Below are positions 36,288-47,572 of a stretch of DNA of 64,000 nt, piece after piece. The stretch is from Oceanobacillus sojae (lineage in GTDB: Bacteria; Bacillota; Bacilli; Bacillales; Amphibacillaceae), in NCBI RefSeq assembly GCF_900162665.1, contig NZ_LT727812.1, positions 979,632 to 1,043,631 on the forward strand, in the 5' to 3' direction. The notes beneath the pieces are model-generated. The model saw only the letters and a program-made list of their open reading frames with translations. It ran no database searches and had not been told where the DNA came from. Made by a program: the position numbers and the translations under genes. The number at the start of each line of letters is the position of its first letter. Within the stretch, counting starts at the first letter, position 1.

Positions 36288-37676
36288 TTATATTTTTTCA
36301 TTCATCCTCGACAGTAACGCGACTGCCTCCACATGCCCCGTATTCGGAAACATATCCACCGGCTGAACTTCCTTTGTCTCAAAACCGCCATCCTCCAAAA
36401 TCCTTAAATCCCTAGCCAACGTCGAAGGATTACAGGAAACATAAACAATCCGCTTCGGTTCCATTGCAATCATCGCATCCAGAAACTCCGGACCGCAGCC
36501 TTTTCTTGGAGGGTCAACAACAATCACATCTGGATTCAGCCCTTCCTTCTTCCACTTCGGCATTACCTTCTCAGCCTGCCCTACTGTAAATTCAGCATTA
36601 TTTATTCCGTTACGTTCTGCATTCTTCTTCGCATCTTCAATGGCTTCCGGAACAACTTCAATTCCGTAGACTTTTTTAGCTCTTTGGGCAAGGAAAAGAG
36701 ATATGGTCCCTATTCCACAGTATGCATCAATTACAACATCATTTTCATCAATATTGGCATATTCCAGAGCTTTATCATAAAGCACTTTTGTTTGTACCGG
36801 ATTGACCTGATAAAAGGACTTTGGAGAAATCGCAAAGGTGAGATCGCCTATCGTGTCGAGAATATAGGCTGCTCCCCATAATACTTTGGTCTTTTTTCCC
36901 AATATGACATTTGTGCGCTGATCGTTAATGTTCTGTACAATCGAGCTGATAAAAGGAAATTTCTCTGTCAGCTCCTCAATAATTTGCTCCTTCGCAGGCA
37001 GCTTTGCTGTACGTGTCACAAAAACAACCATCATTTCTCCTGTAAAATGGCCTGTCCGAATCATAATATGGCGTAATTCACCGCGATGCGTTTTCTCATC
37101 ATAAGCTTTGACACCATATTTATTCATTAAATGACGAACAAATGGAAGTACCTCATTCATTGCATGACTATGAACATGACAAGTGTCCTGGTTTTGTAAA
37201 ATCCGGTGGCTTCTCTTCTGATAGTAGCCTGTAATTAATTCACCATTTTTTTCATCCACAGGAATTTGAATCTTGTTTCGATAATGAGAAGGATCTTCCA
37301 TACCGATAATTGGAGAAATAAGAACATGCTCCAGATGTGCTACTTTTTTCATCACGTTATGAACCTGATTCTGTTTCATCTGCAATTGAAGAGGGTAGCT
37401 CATATGCTGAAGCTGACATCCTCCGCAATACACGTGACAGGTCGGCTCTACACGTTCTGGACTTGTTTTCTTCAATTCTAACAGCTTCCCGAAGCCATAG
37501 TTTTTATTTACTTTGACTACTTTAATTACTGCTTCTTCTCCCGGCAGGGTCTTCGGAATAAATAAGGGGTATCCGTCTACTTTTCCTACACCGCTTCCTT
37601 CATGGGTTATATCTTCAATCGTAATAGTTAATTGTTCATTTTTTTGGACAGGAGTATTTCCTGGTGATTTCGCCAT
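36288..37676 (-). CDS. rlmCD: 23S rRNA (uracil-C5)-methyltransferase RlmCD
   Basis: 462 residues. A TRAM domain (about 10-70, ITIEDITHEGSGVGKVDGYP) is followed by the iron-sulphur cysteines (HVYCGGCQLQHM). The SAM-binding domain has DAYCGIGTISLFLA and the PPRKGC motif (VVDPPRKGCG). The catalytic Cys lies in YVSCNPSTLARD. It methylates U747 and U1939 of 23S rRNA in B. subtilis (yefA). Its position downstream of dgkB is conserved in Bacillus. Confidence 0.92.
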   Translation of the reverse strand: MAKSPGNTPVQKNEQLTITIEDITHEGSGVGKVDGYPLFIPKTLPGEEAVIKVVKVNKNYGFGKLLELKKTSPERVEPTCHVYCGGCQLQHMSYPLQLQMKQNQVHNVMKKVAHLEHVLISPIIGMEDPSHYRNKIQIPVDEKNGELITGYYQKRSHRILQNQDTCHVHSHAMNEVLPFVRHLMNKYGVKAYDEKTHRGELRHIMIRTGHFTGEMMVVFVTRTAKLPAKEQIIEELTEKFPFISSIVQNINDQRTNVILGKKTKVLWGAAYILDTIGDLTFAISPKSFYQVNPVQTKVLYDKALEYANIDENDVVIDAYCGIGTISLFLAQRAKKVYGIEVVPEAIEDAKKNAERNGINNAEFTVGQAEKVMPKWKKEGLNPDVIVVDPPRKGCGPEFLDAMIAMEPKRIVYVSCNPSTLARDLRILEDGGFETKEVQPVDMFPNTGHVEAVALLSRMNEKI

Positions 37677-37835
37677 TTTTATCTTCCTCTATTTCCGTAA
37701 TCGACTTTAATACCTTATTCTATCATATGCGTTTGAAGAACAACAACTGTCCTTGTTTATTAGTCTTTCTTGGCTGTAAGGAATGGCAGTTTTATCTTGT
37801 TCAGTGCTCTTCCTGAAAAACTACATACACATAAT

Positions 37836-37871
37836 AAAAGCCTCCAAAACAATGTCATGTTCAGAGGCTTT
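37836..37871 (-). terminator. Terminator of dgkB
   Basis: AAAGCCTC on the minus strand (37864-37871) pairs with GAGGCTTT (37837-37844), then TATTATG. Confidence 0.65.
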
Positions 37872-37876
37872 CAAAA

Positions 37877-38791
37877 TTATTTCAAGTCTTCCTGGTGCTC
37901 AATAAATTCAGCTGGAACTATAAATTCGATATGCTCCTGAAGATTAATAAATTCTCCCGGCAGCAGACCGCCATATTCTCCATCAATATTCAACTGCATT
38001 TTTTCCTCGTTGGTAACCTTGATACGCTTTGCTTGTGTATAAATAATATTCTTACTTTTTAAATGCTCTCCCCGAAGTGCAAGGGTAGCAATTTGAATGA
38101 ACTCTGCCAAATTAGTTTTCTTTAAAATCAAAACATCAAAATACCCATCATTTAAACGCGCATCAGGAGCAAGCTTTTCAAAACCGCCGACAGAATTCGT
38201 ATTAGAGATCAGGAAAAGCATAATATCCTCTTCCAGCACCTGATCATCATATTCAATCTTTACCCTGGCCGCTTTTAAGGAAGGGAGCATTTCAATACCT
38301 TTCATATAATATGCCAACTGGCCTATCATTGTTTTTAATTTACTGGGCACATCATATGTTAATTCTGTCAGCTTCCCGCCTCCAGCAATATTGATAAAAT
38401 AATGCTCATTCACTTTTCCGATATCTAATTTCATCGAATTGCCTTCCAAAATAATGTCTGCCGCTTTACCGATATCCTTAGGAATACTGAGTGCTCTGGC
38501 GAAATCGTTTGTAGTTCCAGCAGGTAAGATTGCCAGTTTTGGGCGATGCTCCTGTTCTGCCATTCCGTGAATGATTTCATTAATTGTACCATCTCCACCG
38601 GCAGCAACAATTAAGTCATAGCCTCTTTCTACAGCCGTTTTTGCTGCAGCAGTAGCATCTCCCTCACAGGTCGTTGCATGTGCTGAGGTCTCATATCCAG
38701 CTCTTTCCAGCTTTTCTAAGATATTTGGTAATTCTTTTTTGACAGCTTCGCGTCCCGAAGTTGGGTTATAAATGATTCGGGCCTTTTTCAT
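37877..38791 (-). CDS. dgkB: Diacylglycerol kinase DgkB
   Basis: 304 residues of the DAGK catalytic family. The nucleotide-binding motif AAGGDGTINEIIHG is near 64-77 and the substrate region LPAGTTNDFARALSIP near 93-108. DgkB phosphorylates diacylglycerol released by lipoteichoic acid synthesis and returns it to phospholipid metabolism. GGGGAGG precedes ATG. It lies between gatB and rlmCD, as yerQ does in B. subtilis. Confidence 0.92.
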   Translation of the reverse strand: MKKARIIYNPTSGREAVKKELPNILEKLERAGYETSAHATTCEGDATAAAKTAVERGYDLIVAAGGDGTINEIIHGMAEQEHRPKLAILPAGTTNDFARALSIPKDIGKAADIILEGNSMKLDIGKVNEHYFINIAGGGKLTELTYDVPSKLKTMIGQLAYYMKGIEMLPSLKAARVKIEYDDQVLEEDIMLFLISNTNSVGGFEKLAPDARLNDGYFDVLILKKTNLAEFIQIATLALRGEHLKSKNIIYTQAKRIKVTNEEKMQLNIDGEYGGLLPGEFINLQEHIEFIVPAEFIEHQEDLK

Positions 38792-38989
38792 GTTCTTTCC
38801 TCCCCATACGGTCCAGTCGATATTGTAATTTGGATTTTGTCAGACACGTATAAATTAAAGTGAACCTCGATTATTGAGAGGTTTTTACTTTGTTACATAC
38901 ATTGCATAGAACGCAGCTAAAAAATATATCATGTATTGTAAAATGAAACCTCACATATTAAAAATTCCAGTGAGGTGATAATCTTTATA

Positions 38990-39265
38990 ATGTTAGATAA
39001 AGTTATTTATATATTTAAGTCTCCAGAATATTTTTTTGAAAATCATACTATGAAACAAACTCGCCTAATCCATATCATAGCCCTTTTTTATATGTTTGAA
39101 AAGCATAATGAACAAAAAGTTACAAGCTTCGATAAAACGAAACTTTTTTCTCCAATGGCTGCTAACATGCTTTTCATTTTTTTCCATTGGATAGGCTGCC
39201 ACATTTATTTTCTGCGACAGCCCATCTGTTATGTCTTACTTATTCTTTTGCTTTTTTCTTATTAA
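38990..39265 (+). CDS. Doubtful small ORF in the dgkB-gatB gap
   Basis: 91 codons from ATG 38990 with AGGTGAT 10 bases upstream. The product is hydrophobic at its end (YVLLILLLFSY) and has no recognised family. It runs into an inverted repeat (CCAATGG 39151-39157 / CCATTGG 39183-39189) and a second hairpin near 39197-39230 that could belong to gatB transcription on the other strand. More likely non-coding, listed so the 480-base gap 38792-39271 is not left blank. Confidence 0.2.
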   Translation: MLDKVIYIFKSPEYFFENHTMKQTRLIHIIALFYMFEKHNEQKVTSFDKTKLFSPMAANMLFIFFHWIGCHIYFLRQPICYVLLILLLFSY

Positions 39266-39271
39266 GAAAGC

Positions 39272-40702
39272 TTATCTCTTCTCAAGCTCGGCTGCTAGAA
39301 TCTGATTTACTAGAGGCGGGTTCGCCTGTCCTTTTGTTGCTTTCATAATTTGCCCGACCAGGAAGCCTTTTGCTTTTTTCTTCCCGTCCTTAAAATCAAT
39401 GATAGACTGTTCATTTTGATCAAGAATTTCATTTACAATCTGTTTTAATTGCTCTGGATCAGATATTTGGACCAGGCCTTTTTCTTCAACGATTTTTTCC
39501 GGATCACCGCCATTTTCAACCAATTCAGCGAACACCTTTTTCGCAATTTTAGATGAAATGGTGCCATCCTCAATCAGTTTAACCATTTTCGCCAGAGCAT
39601 CCGGTGTAATGGCCAGCTCTTCAATTTCTTTGTAATGCTTATTCATATAAGCAGAAACCTCTCCCATTAACCAGTTGGACACTTGTTTCACATCTGCACC
39701 ATGGCCTACTGCTTCTTCAAAGAAATCAGACATCTGCTTGGATGCTGTTAAAACATTGGCATCATATTCAGACAATCCTAATTCACTCACATAACGGGCT
39801 CTTCTTGCATCTGGAAGCTCAGGAATTTCACTGCGGATCCGTTCCTTCCATGCCTCATCAATATAAAGCGGTACAAGATCCGGTTCCGGGAAATAACGAT
39901 AGTCATCAGAGCCTTCTTTGATACGCATAAGAATAGTTTCTTTTGTTTTTTCATCGTAACGGCGTGTTTCCTGCAGGATTTCTCCGCCGGATAATAATAC
40001 TTTTTCCTGGCGTTTTTCTTCAAATTCTAATCCTTTTTGGACAAAGGAGAAGGAGTTTAAGTTTTTCAATTCTGCTTTTGTACCAAATTCTTCTTGTCCA
40101 ATTGGACGAAGTGAAATATTGGCATCACAGCGCAGAGAGCCTTCCTGCATTTTTACATCAGATACACCTGTATATTGAATAATATTTTTCAGCTTCTCCA
40201 AGTATGCATAAGCTTCTTCCGGGGAACGCATATCCGGCTCAGATACAATTTCAATCAATGGCGTTCCTTGACGATTGTAGTCGACATAAGAGTAGCCATC
40301 TTCTCCATGTGTTAATTTCCCTGCGTCCTCTTCCAAGTGCAGACGGGTAATACCGATTTTTTTCTTCTTGCCGTTCACTTCAATTTCAATCGAGCCATGC
40401 TCACCGATTGGCTGATCAAATTGCGAGATTTGATAAGCTTTCGGATTATCCGGGTAGAAATAGTTTTTACGGTCAAATTTTGTATCAGTTGCTACCTCAC
40501 AATTAAGCGCCATTGCAGCCTTCATTGCAAAGTTTACCGCTTCTTCATTTAATACCGGTAATGTTCCGGGATAACCCAAATCAATTGGATTCACATTTGT
40601 GTTTGGTGCGGAACCAAATTCATTCGTACTCGGGCTGAAGATTTTTGATGCTGTTTTTAATTCTACGTGTACCTCAAGTCCAATAATTGTTTCGAAATTC
40701 AT
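39272..40702 (-). CDS. gatB: Asp/Glu-tRNA amidotransferase subunit B
   Basis: 476 residues. GatB cradle domain: [20 protein letters not shown] at the start, [19 protein letters not shown] near 83-101 and [12 protein letters not shown] near 145. The C-terminal YqeY-like helical domain (about 330-476) binds tRNA. With GatA and GatC it converts Glu-tRNA-Gln to Gln-tRNA-Gln, needed in bacteria without GlnRS. It overlaps the stop of gatA by one base (TAATG). Confidence 0.96.
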   Translation of the reverse strand: MNFETIIGLEVHVELKTASKIFSPSTNEFGSAPNTNVNPIDLGYPGTLPVLNEEAVNFAMKAAMALNCEVATDTKFDRKNYFYPDNPKAYQISQFDQPIGEHGSIEIEVNGKKKKIGITRLHLEEDAGKLTHGEDGYSYVDYNRQGTPLIEIVSEPDMRSPEEAYAYLEKLKNIIQYTGVSDVKMQEGSLRCDANISLRPIGQEEFGTKAELKNLNSFSFVQKGLEFEEKRQEKVLLSGGEILQETRRYDEKTKETILMRIKEGSDDYRYFPEPDLVPLYIDEAWKERIRSEIPELPDARRARYVSELGLSEYDANVLTASKQMSDFFEEAVGHGADVKQVSNWLMGEVSAYMNKHYKEIEELAITPDALAKMVKLIEDGTISSKIAKKVFAELVENGGDPEKIVEEKGLVQISDPEQLKQIVNEILDQNEQSIIDFKDGKKKAKGFLVGQIMKATKGQANPPLVNQILAAELEKR

Positions 40703-42168
40703 TACTTGGCACCTCCCAGTTGAGGTCGTTTTTTATGATGTTCTGTTGCTTGTTCAAATGCGTGTGCAGCACGATAAACAGTGCTTTCATCAAAATAGTT
40801 TCCAATAATCTGCAGGCCGATTGGCAGTCCCTCTTCGGAAAAACCACATGGAATAGAGATTCCAGGCACACCTGCTAAGTTAACAGGAATGGTCAGGATA
40901 TCATTGACATACATCGTTAAAGGATCGCTTGTTTTTTCTCCAACTTTAAACGCTGGTGTTGGAGTTGTCGGTCCAACAATCACATCATATTCCTCTAAAA
41001 TTTTATCAAAGTCATTTTTAATTAATGTACGTACCTTTTGCGCTTTTTTATAGTAAGCATCGTAGTAGCCGGAGCTAAGTGCGAAAGTTCCGAGCATGAT
41101 ACGGCGTTTTACTTCATCACCAAAGCCTTCACTGCGGGATTTCACAAACATATCCAGCATATTTTCGGCATTCTCTGAACGGACACCATAACGGACGCCG
41201 TCAAAACGGGCTAAGTTCGCAGATGCCTCAGAGGATGATAATAGATAATACGTTGCCAATGCATATTTAGAATGCGGTAAAGAAACCTCTTCCCAGGTTG
41301 CACCAAGTGATTCATAAACCTTCAATGCTTCCATTACAGAATGCTTCACTTCTTCTGAAACACCTTCTGCCAGGTATTCCTTAGGTACTGCGATTTTTAA
41401 CCCTTTCACGTCACCGGTTAATGCTTCTGTATAAGCTGGAACGTCTACATCCGCGCTGGTAGAGTCCATTTTGTCATGACCAGCAATAACTTCCAGTACT
41501 CGTGCATTGTCCTCTACTGTACGGGTTAACGGGCCAATCTGGTCTAATGAAGATGCAAACGCAACAAGGCCAAAACGGGATACCCGGCCATATGTCGGCT
41601 TCATTCCAACTACGCCGCAGAAAGCTGCCGGCTGACGGATAGATCCGCCTGTATCCGATCCAAGTGAAAACAGTACTTCACCCGCTGCTACTGCTGCAGC
41701 TGATCCACCGCTGGAACCACCGGGAACATGATCTGTATTCCATGGATTACGGGTCGGCTCATATCCGGAATTTTCATTAGAAGAACCCATTGCAAATTCA
41801 TCCATATTTAATTTGCCGACAGCAACCGGGTTTTCAGCATCCAGCTTGTCAACAACCGTTGCATTGTACAATGGATCTGTAAAGTTATCTAAAAACTGAC
41901 TTGCGCAGGTAGTACGAAGCCCTTTCGTTACGATATTATCCTTAATACCTGCCGGAATACCGAATAAGATACCGGATTTATCCTCGCGCTTGTCCAATTC
42001 CCGCGCTTTTTCCAATGCTTTTTCTTCATCAAGTGTTAAGAATGCATGCACATCTCCATCCACTTCTTTAATTTGCTCGTAAGACTCTTTTACTAAATCT
42101 TCTACAGTAATCTCATGATTATGTAATTTTGCTTCTAATTCTTTTATTGTATAGTCAAACAAAGACAT
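40702..42168 (-). CDS. gatA: Asp/Glu-tRNA amidotransferase subunit A (amidase)
   Basis: 488 residues from ATG 42168, which has GGAGGG 10 bases before; a longer upstream reading enters gatC. The amidase catalytic Ser-cisSer-Lys triad is intact: Lys in [10 protein letters not shown], cis-Ser in [15 protein letters not shown] and the nucleophile in [12 protein letters not shown]. It hydrolyses glutamine and channels ammonia to GatB. Middle gene of gatCAB. Confidence 0.96.
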   Translation of the reverse strand: MSLFDYTIKELEAKLHNHEITVEDLVKESYEQIKEVDGDVHAFLTLDEEKALEKARELDKREDKSGILFGIPAGIKDNIVTKGLRTTCASQFLDNFTDPLYNATVVDKLDAENPVAVGKLNMDEFAMGSSNENSGYEPTRNPWNTDHVPGGSSGGSAAAVAAGEVLFSLGSDTGGSIRQPAAFCGVVGMKPTYGRVSRFGLVAFASSLDQIGPLTRTVEDNARVLEVIAGHDKMDSTSADVDVPAYTEALTGDVKGLKIAVPKEYLAEGVSEEVKHSVMEALKVYESLGATWEEVSLPHSKYALATYYLLSSSEASANLARFDGVRYGVRSENAENMLDMFVKSRSEGFGDEVKRRIMLGTFALSSGYYDAYYKKAQKVRTLIKNDFDKILEEYDVIVGPTTPTPAFKVGEKTSDPLTMYVNDILTIPVNLAGVPGISIPCGFSEEGLPIGLQIIGNYFDESTVYRAAHAFEQATEHHKKRPQLGGAK

Positions 42169-42185
42169 GAATCCTATTCCCTCCT

Positions 42186-42476
42186 TTATTCTAAGATCGA
42201 TGGCACACGGATTTGTCCATCTTTTTGATCTGGAGCATTCTTCAATGCTTCCTCTTGTGTAATCCATTTTTTAGGTTCGTCTTTACGCATCACATTTTTC
42301 AAATCCAATACGTGCGTTGTCGGCTTTACATTCTCTGTATCTAATTCGTTTAGCTGCTCAGCATATTCAATTATTGCACTCAGCTCGTTTGCCATTTGCT
42401 CAACGGCTTCATCATCAAATTCTAAGCGTGCCAGATTAGCTACATGCTTCACTTGCTCTTTTGAAATCTCTGCCAT
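42186..42476 (-). CDS. gatC: Asp/Glu-tRNA amidotransferase subunit C
   Basis: 96 residues from ATG 42476 with GGAGG 8 bases before; a longer ORF start at 42491 lies in the SD. Family pattern [20 protein letters not shown] and [13 protein letters not shown]. GatC stabilises the GatA-GatB interface. First gene of the operon. Confidence 0.95.
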   Translation of the reverse strand: MAEISKEQVKHVANLARLEFDDEAVEQMANELSAIIEYAEQLNELDTENVKPTTHVLDLKNVMRKDEPKKWITQEEALKNAPDQKDGQIRVPSILE

Positions 42477-42616
42477 TCGTTTAACCTCCAAAATTATAGT
42501 AGTTATATTTTATAATATGCTACCGTAATAGCACTTATATTCCAGCGTGGATTCAGGGTTGTTTATATGGTTCAACAAATTAATATTATATCATAATTTC
42601 TTATGTATATTATAGT

Positions 42617-42796
42617 ATGTGTTCAAAAAGTCCGCTAAACAGGACCAAGAAGTTCGCCGTATCATTTTTACTGGTCTTTTTTAACATCCTCTTATATTCA
42701 TTTTATTTAACACTATTGATAATAGCAAAGTCAGTTGATGCAAAGCAAGTTTATCATTCCACACAAAAAACCAAATCATTCTATATTAACAATTAA
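42617..42796 (+). CDS. Weak 59-codon secreted-peptide-like ORF convergent to the TPR regulator
   Basis: ATG 42617 opens a frame with a basic start, a long hydrophobic stretch (FAVSFLLVFFNILLYSFYLT) and an Ala-rich exit (AKSVDA), then a short hydrophilic tail KQVYHSTQKTKSFYINN. It resembles a secreted propeptide and sits beside an HTH-TPR regulator. Against it: no SD, and its end overlaps the regulator's terminator. It otherwise covers the gap 42477-42834. Confidence 0.2.
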   Translation: MCSKSPLNRTKKFAVSFLLVFFNILLYSFYLTLLIIAKSVDAKQVYHSTQKTKSFYINN

Positions 42797-42816
42797 TAGT
42801 ATAGAATAACTTGGTT
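42769..42816 (-). terminator. Terminator of the HTH-TPR regulator
   Basis: AACCAAgTTATTCTATA on the minus strand (42800-42816) pairs with TATAGAATgATTTGGTT (42769-42785), then TTTTG. Confidence 0.75.
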
Positions 42817-42834
42817 TTAAACATTCAAATGAAA

Positions 42835-44103
42835 TTAGATATGTGCAATATGTTTATAAATTTGACTTGCTTCTCTATAATACAGGGCAGCATCTTTGTA
42901 ATTATTATTACTTTCATATTGCTTCGCTAAAAATTCGGAATAAAGAATGAAGTTACCATAGTCCTTCTGTTTCTTTAACATCGGCAGAAGGTCATTAACC
43001 AACAGCTGCTCGAACTGATCTAATTGCTCATCTAACAAATAACTGTAGCTCCGTAAAATATATTTATATACTACGTATGGCTGCTTATCCTTCAGGTCAT
43101 AGAATGCACTTAACCCATAATCAATATATTCTTCAGCTTCATCATAATAATTTGAATGATAATATTCACGTACAAGTAACGATGCTACCTCTACTTTAAT
43201 GCTGGCCCGCACATCTTGATCATCCAAAACCTTTTTATAGTATTCAATTGCTCTTGACGAATCACCCTTTGACGCATACAGATAACCAAAGTTCTGGTAA
43301 ATCTTTTGGATAATATTTTTATCATTGATTGTTTGTGCAAGCTGTAAGCCGAGTGTGAAATTCTTAATTGCCTTTTCATAAAATTTAATATGACTATAAC
43401 ATATTCCTAAAATATTGTGCACTCGAGCACAACGTAAAAATTTATATTGTTTCATATACATTTCCAGAGCTTCATCGGCATATTCAATTGCTGCGAGAGA
43501 ATTTCTTAACCTGGAATGCGTCATAGAAATACAATACTTCAAGTCTGCTTCCGCTTCTTCATTCAACCGGTAACTCTCTGTAATTTTTTCTGCCCGCTTA
43601 TACTGATACATGGAGTGATAATAGTTCTTCAAAGCATAACTGTAGCGCCCATTAAACTTATACCAGTAGTATTGTTCTTCGATGCTGAATGTATTCACAG
43701 CCTCTTTTAACTGGGTAATTTTATTGGCAGCAAGATCTTTTCTATCAATTAATAAAAAATATTTGATCTTATGAATCTCAAACATAATAAGATGGTTTGA
43801 ATAGTTTTTATCCATCAGATTTTGAATTTTTCTGTACGCTGCTTCCATATCATGCTCGCTGCAGCTCTCATCAAGCATTGTATACCAGTTCTCACACAGC
43901 TCTCCTATTTCCTCATCCTGACTATGATCTGTTGTAATACGCAGACGTTGACATAATTTCCTGATGATGTCCTCATTAGGCTCTGTCTTTTGATTTTCAA
44001 TCTTAGATAAATAGGATAAGGAAACAATCCCCTCCGACAGCTCCCCTAAAGTCATTTTCTGCTTCGTGCGTTGAATTTTAATGTATGTCCCGATCGCTAT
44101 CAT
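42835..44103 (-). CDS. HTH plus TPR regulator of the RRNPP/PlcR type
   Basis: About 422 residues. An N-terminal XRE HTH (residues 5-60: MTLGELSEGIVSLSYLSKIE) is followed by about nine TPR-like helical repeats, for example HNILGICYSHIKFYEKAIKN and IYQNFGYLYASKGDSSRAIE. This is the build of peptide-responsive regulators such as PlcR, NprR and Rgg, but also of non-quorum HTH-TPR proteins. ATG 44103 follows GGGGTGA; GTG 44115 is the alternative. It is inserted between gatCAB and camS, where B. subtilis has no such gene. No convincing cognate peptide was found. Confidence 0.75.
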   Translation of the reverse strand: MIAIGTYIKIQRTKQKMTLGELSEGIVSLSYLSKIENQKTEPNEDIIRKLCQRLRITTDHSQDEEIGELCENWYTMLDESCSEHDMEAAYRKIQNLMDKNYSNHLIMFEIHKIKYFLLIDRKDLAANKITQLKEAVNTFSIEEQYYWYKFNGRYSYALKNYYHSMYQYKRAEKITESYRLNEEAEADLKYCISMTHSRLRNSLAAIEYADEALEMYMKQYKFLRCARVHNILGICYSHIKFYEKAIKNFTLGLQLAQTINDKNIIQKIYQNFGYLYASKGDSSRAIEYYKKVLDDQDVRASIKVEVASLLVREYYHSNYYDEAEEYIDYGLSAFYDLKDKQPYVVYKYILRSYSYLLDEQLDQFEQLLVNDLLPMLKKQKDYGNFILYSEFLAKQYESNNNYKDAALYYREASQIYKHIAHI

Positions 44104-44437
44104 ATTTACTTTCACCCCACGATTTGTTTAAACTTTTATAGCTTATCCTATTTTTCCTTTTCGCAAATCAAGAAAATTAGTTCAAATGCTCTCAAATTAA
44201 CTATAAGCTATTTTAATAATTTATCCCCTCTACCTTTATAAATTCTATACACTTATTGTACCATACTCTACTTCTCTTTAATTTGGGAAAATAAGCAGTA
44301 AAAACTCTATTTAACATTCTTTTTTTGAAAAATTTTCTCAAAAAAAGAAAATTCACTGTCACTAACTGATAAAACTGCAAGTAACAGTAAATTTCCTGAA
44401 GTTTTGTAGTATTTATCTAGCTTTTGGAACACACACT
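44104..44437. other. AT-rich gap between camS and the regulator
   Basis: About 330 bases with long A and T runs and no ORF, hairpin or recognised site beyond the regulator's SD. Promoter elements for the regulator must lie here but none is clear. Confidence 0.5.
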
Positions 44438-45550
44438 TTAATCATAAATATGCACTTGAATATCCTCTTCACCGGCATCCCGGTACAGGAGACTTTCGGT
44501 CTTCTGGCTGGAAGTAATATTAATCTCAATATCATAGTAGTTCGGGAATATATCGTCAATAAGCCCGTCTACATATTGCGTAAACCCGATAATTTCTCCC
44601 TTGCCGTAAAATTCAATCGGAACATTAATACGTAATTTCTGAAGCTCTCCTTCTATATAAAAGCCTTCACCTACCATGCCAACGTAGTTAGGAAAGAATT
44701 TACGAATTTCATTTCCGAAGTTTGTTACACGTTCCTGATCATCGTAATATTTTTCCTGTCCTTCATCAGAAGGAAAAAGAATATTCTCTTCTTCTACATT
44801 ATCCCATCCGTCAACAGAATTGCTGCCGGCGGCAACATTTGTTTTGGCTACAAAATTTCCCGGTACAGGAGAAGATTGTTCTGCTTCTCTGTAAACAGCA
44901 ATCATAATAGGAATATCACTTAATTCCTCGTCATTTTCACGTATGTCATTGACAATATTCTGTGCAATCTCTGTCGCCTTTTCCATCATCTCACTCTCAG
45001 AGATATCTTCATATTGAGTGGGCTCGCCGGTATCTGTCTGAAATTCATAAACAGACTTCATTGCAAGTCCAATGGAAATCCCCTCTAAATTAGCATTGCC
45101 GCCTTCCTCGGACTTTAAATAATTCTGCTCTAATATATGTGTCAGATAGCGCGGATTTTCCCGGAATGTTTTTTCGTCTGAGCCTTTTTCTACTTCCGGA
45201 TTTAGCTGATCAATCCAATCGGTGACACGACTGGAGTCAAAATACTGCCCTTCCTGAAAGTAGTAATCTTCCGGGTTATAGGAGTCTTTGGAAAGACGGC
45301 GCAGCCCTTCTTCCATCTCATCAATATCTACACGGTTTGCTACCTGTCTAGTAATAACTCCTCTTGCTTCACTTGGTTTATACGGTAAAATCATCCGGTA
45401 ATTATCACCAGAAAGTCTATTGCTTGGCACAATGGAGGTTTCTTCCTGTTCTGCGTCGTCCTGTACAATTTCTTCCTCATCTGATGATTGCTGTGTACAC
45501 CCGCTTAAAATCAGTGCCAACACAGCAATGGATGCTATCCATTTTTTCAA
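44438..45550 (-). CDS. camS: CamS-family lipoprotein (sex-pheromone precursor family)
   Basis: 370 residues. The signal peptide ends AVLALILSGC with a lipobox cysteine near residue 18, followed by a Glu-rich linker and the CamS domain (MILPYKPSEARGVITRQVAN onward, YVGMVGEGFYIEGEL). In staphylococci and enterococci the signal peptides of such lipoproteins are processed to conjugation pheromones. In Bacillus (yerH) the role is unknown. The start is TTG with GAGGAG in the end of ligA. Last gene of the pcrB-pcrA-ligA-camS run. Confidence 0.88.
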   Translation of the reverse strand: MKKWIASIAVLALILSGCTQQSSDEEEIVQDDAEQEETSIVPSNRLSGDNYRMILPYKPSEARGVITRQVANRVDIDEMEEGLRRLSKDSYNPEDYYFQEGQYFDSSRVTDWIDQLNPEVEKGSDEKTFRENPRYLTHILEQNYLKSEEGGNANLEGISIGLAMKSVYEFQTDTGEPTQYEDISESEMMEKATEIAQNIVNDIRENDEELSDIPIMIAVYREAEQSSPVPGNFVAKTNVAAGSNSVDGWDNVEEENILFPSDEGQEKYYDDQERVTNFGNEIRKFFPNYVGMVGEGFYIEGELQKLRINVPIEFYGKGEIIGFTQYVDGLIDDIFPNYYDIEINITSSQKTESLLYRDAGEEDIQVHIYD

Positions 45551-45556
45551 AGCTCA

Positions 45557-47572
<2,016 letters not shown>

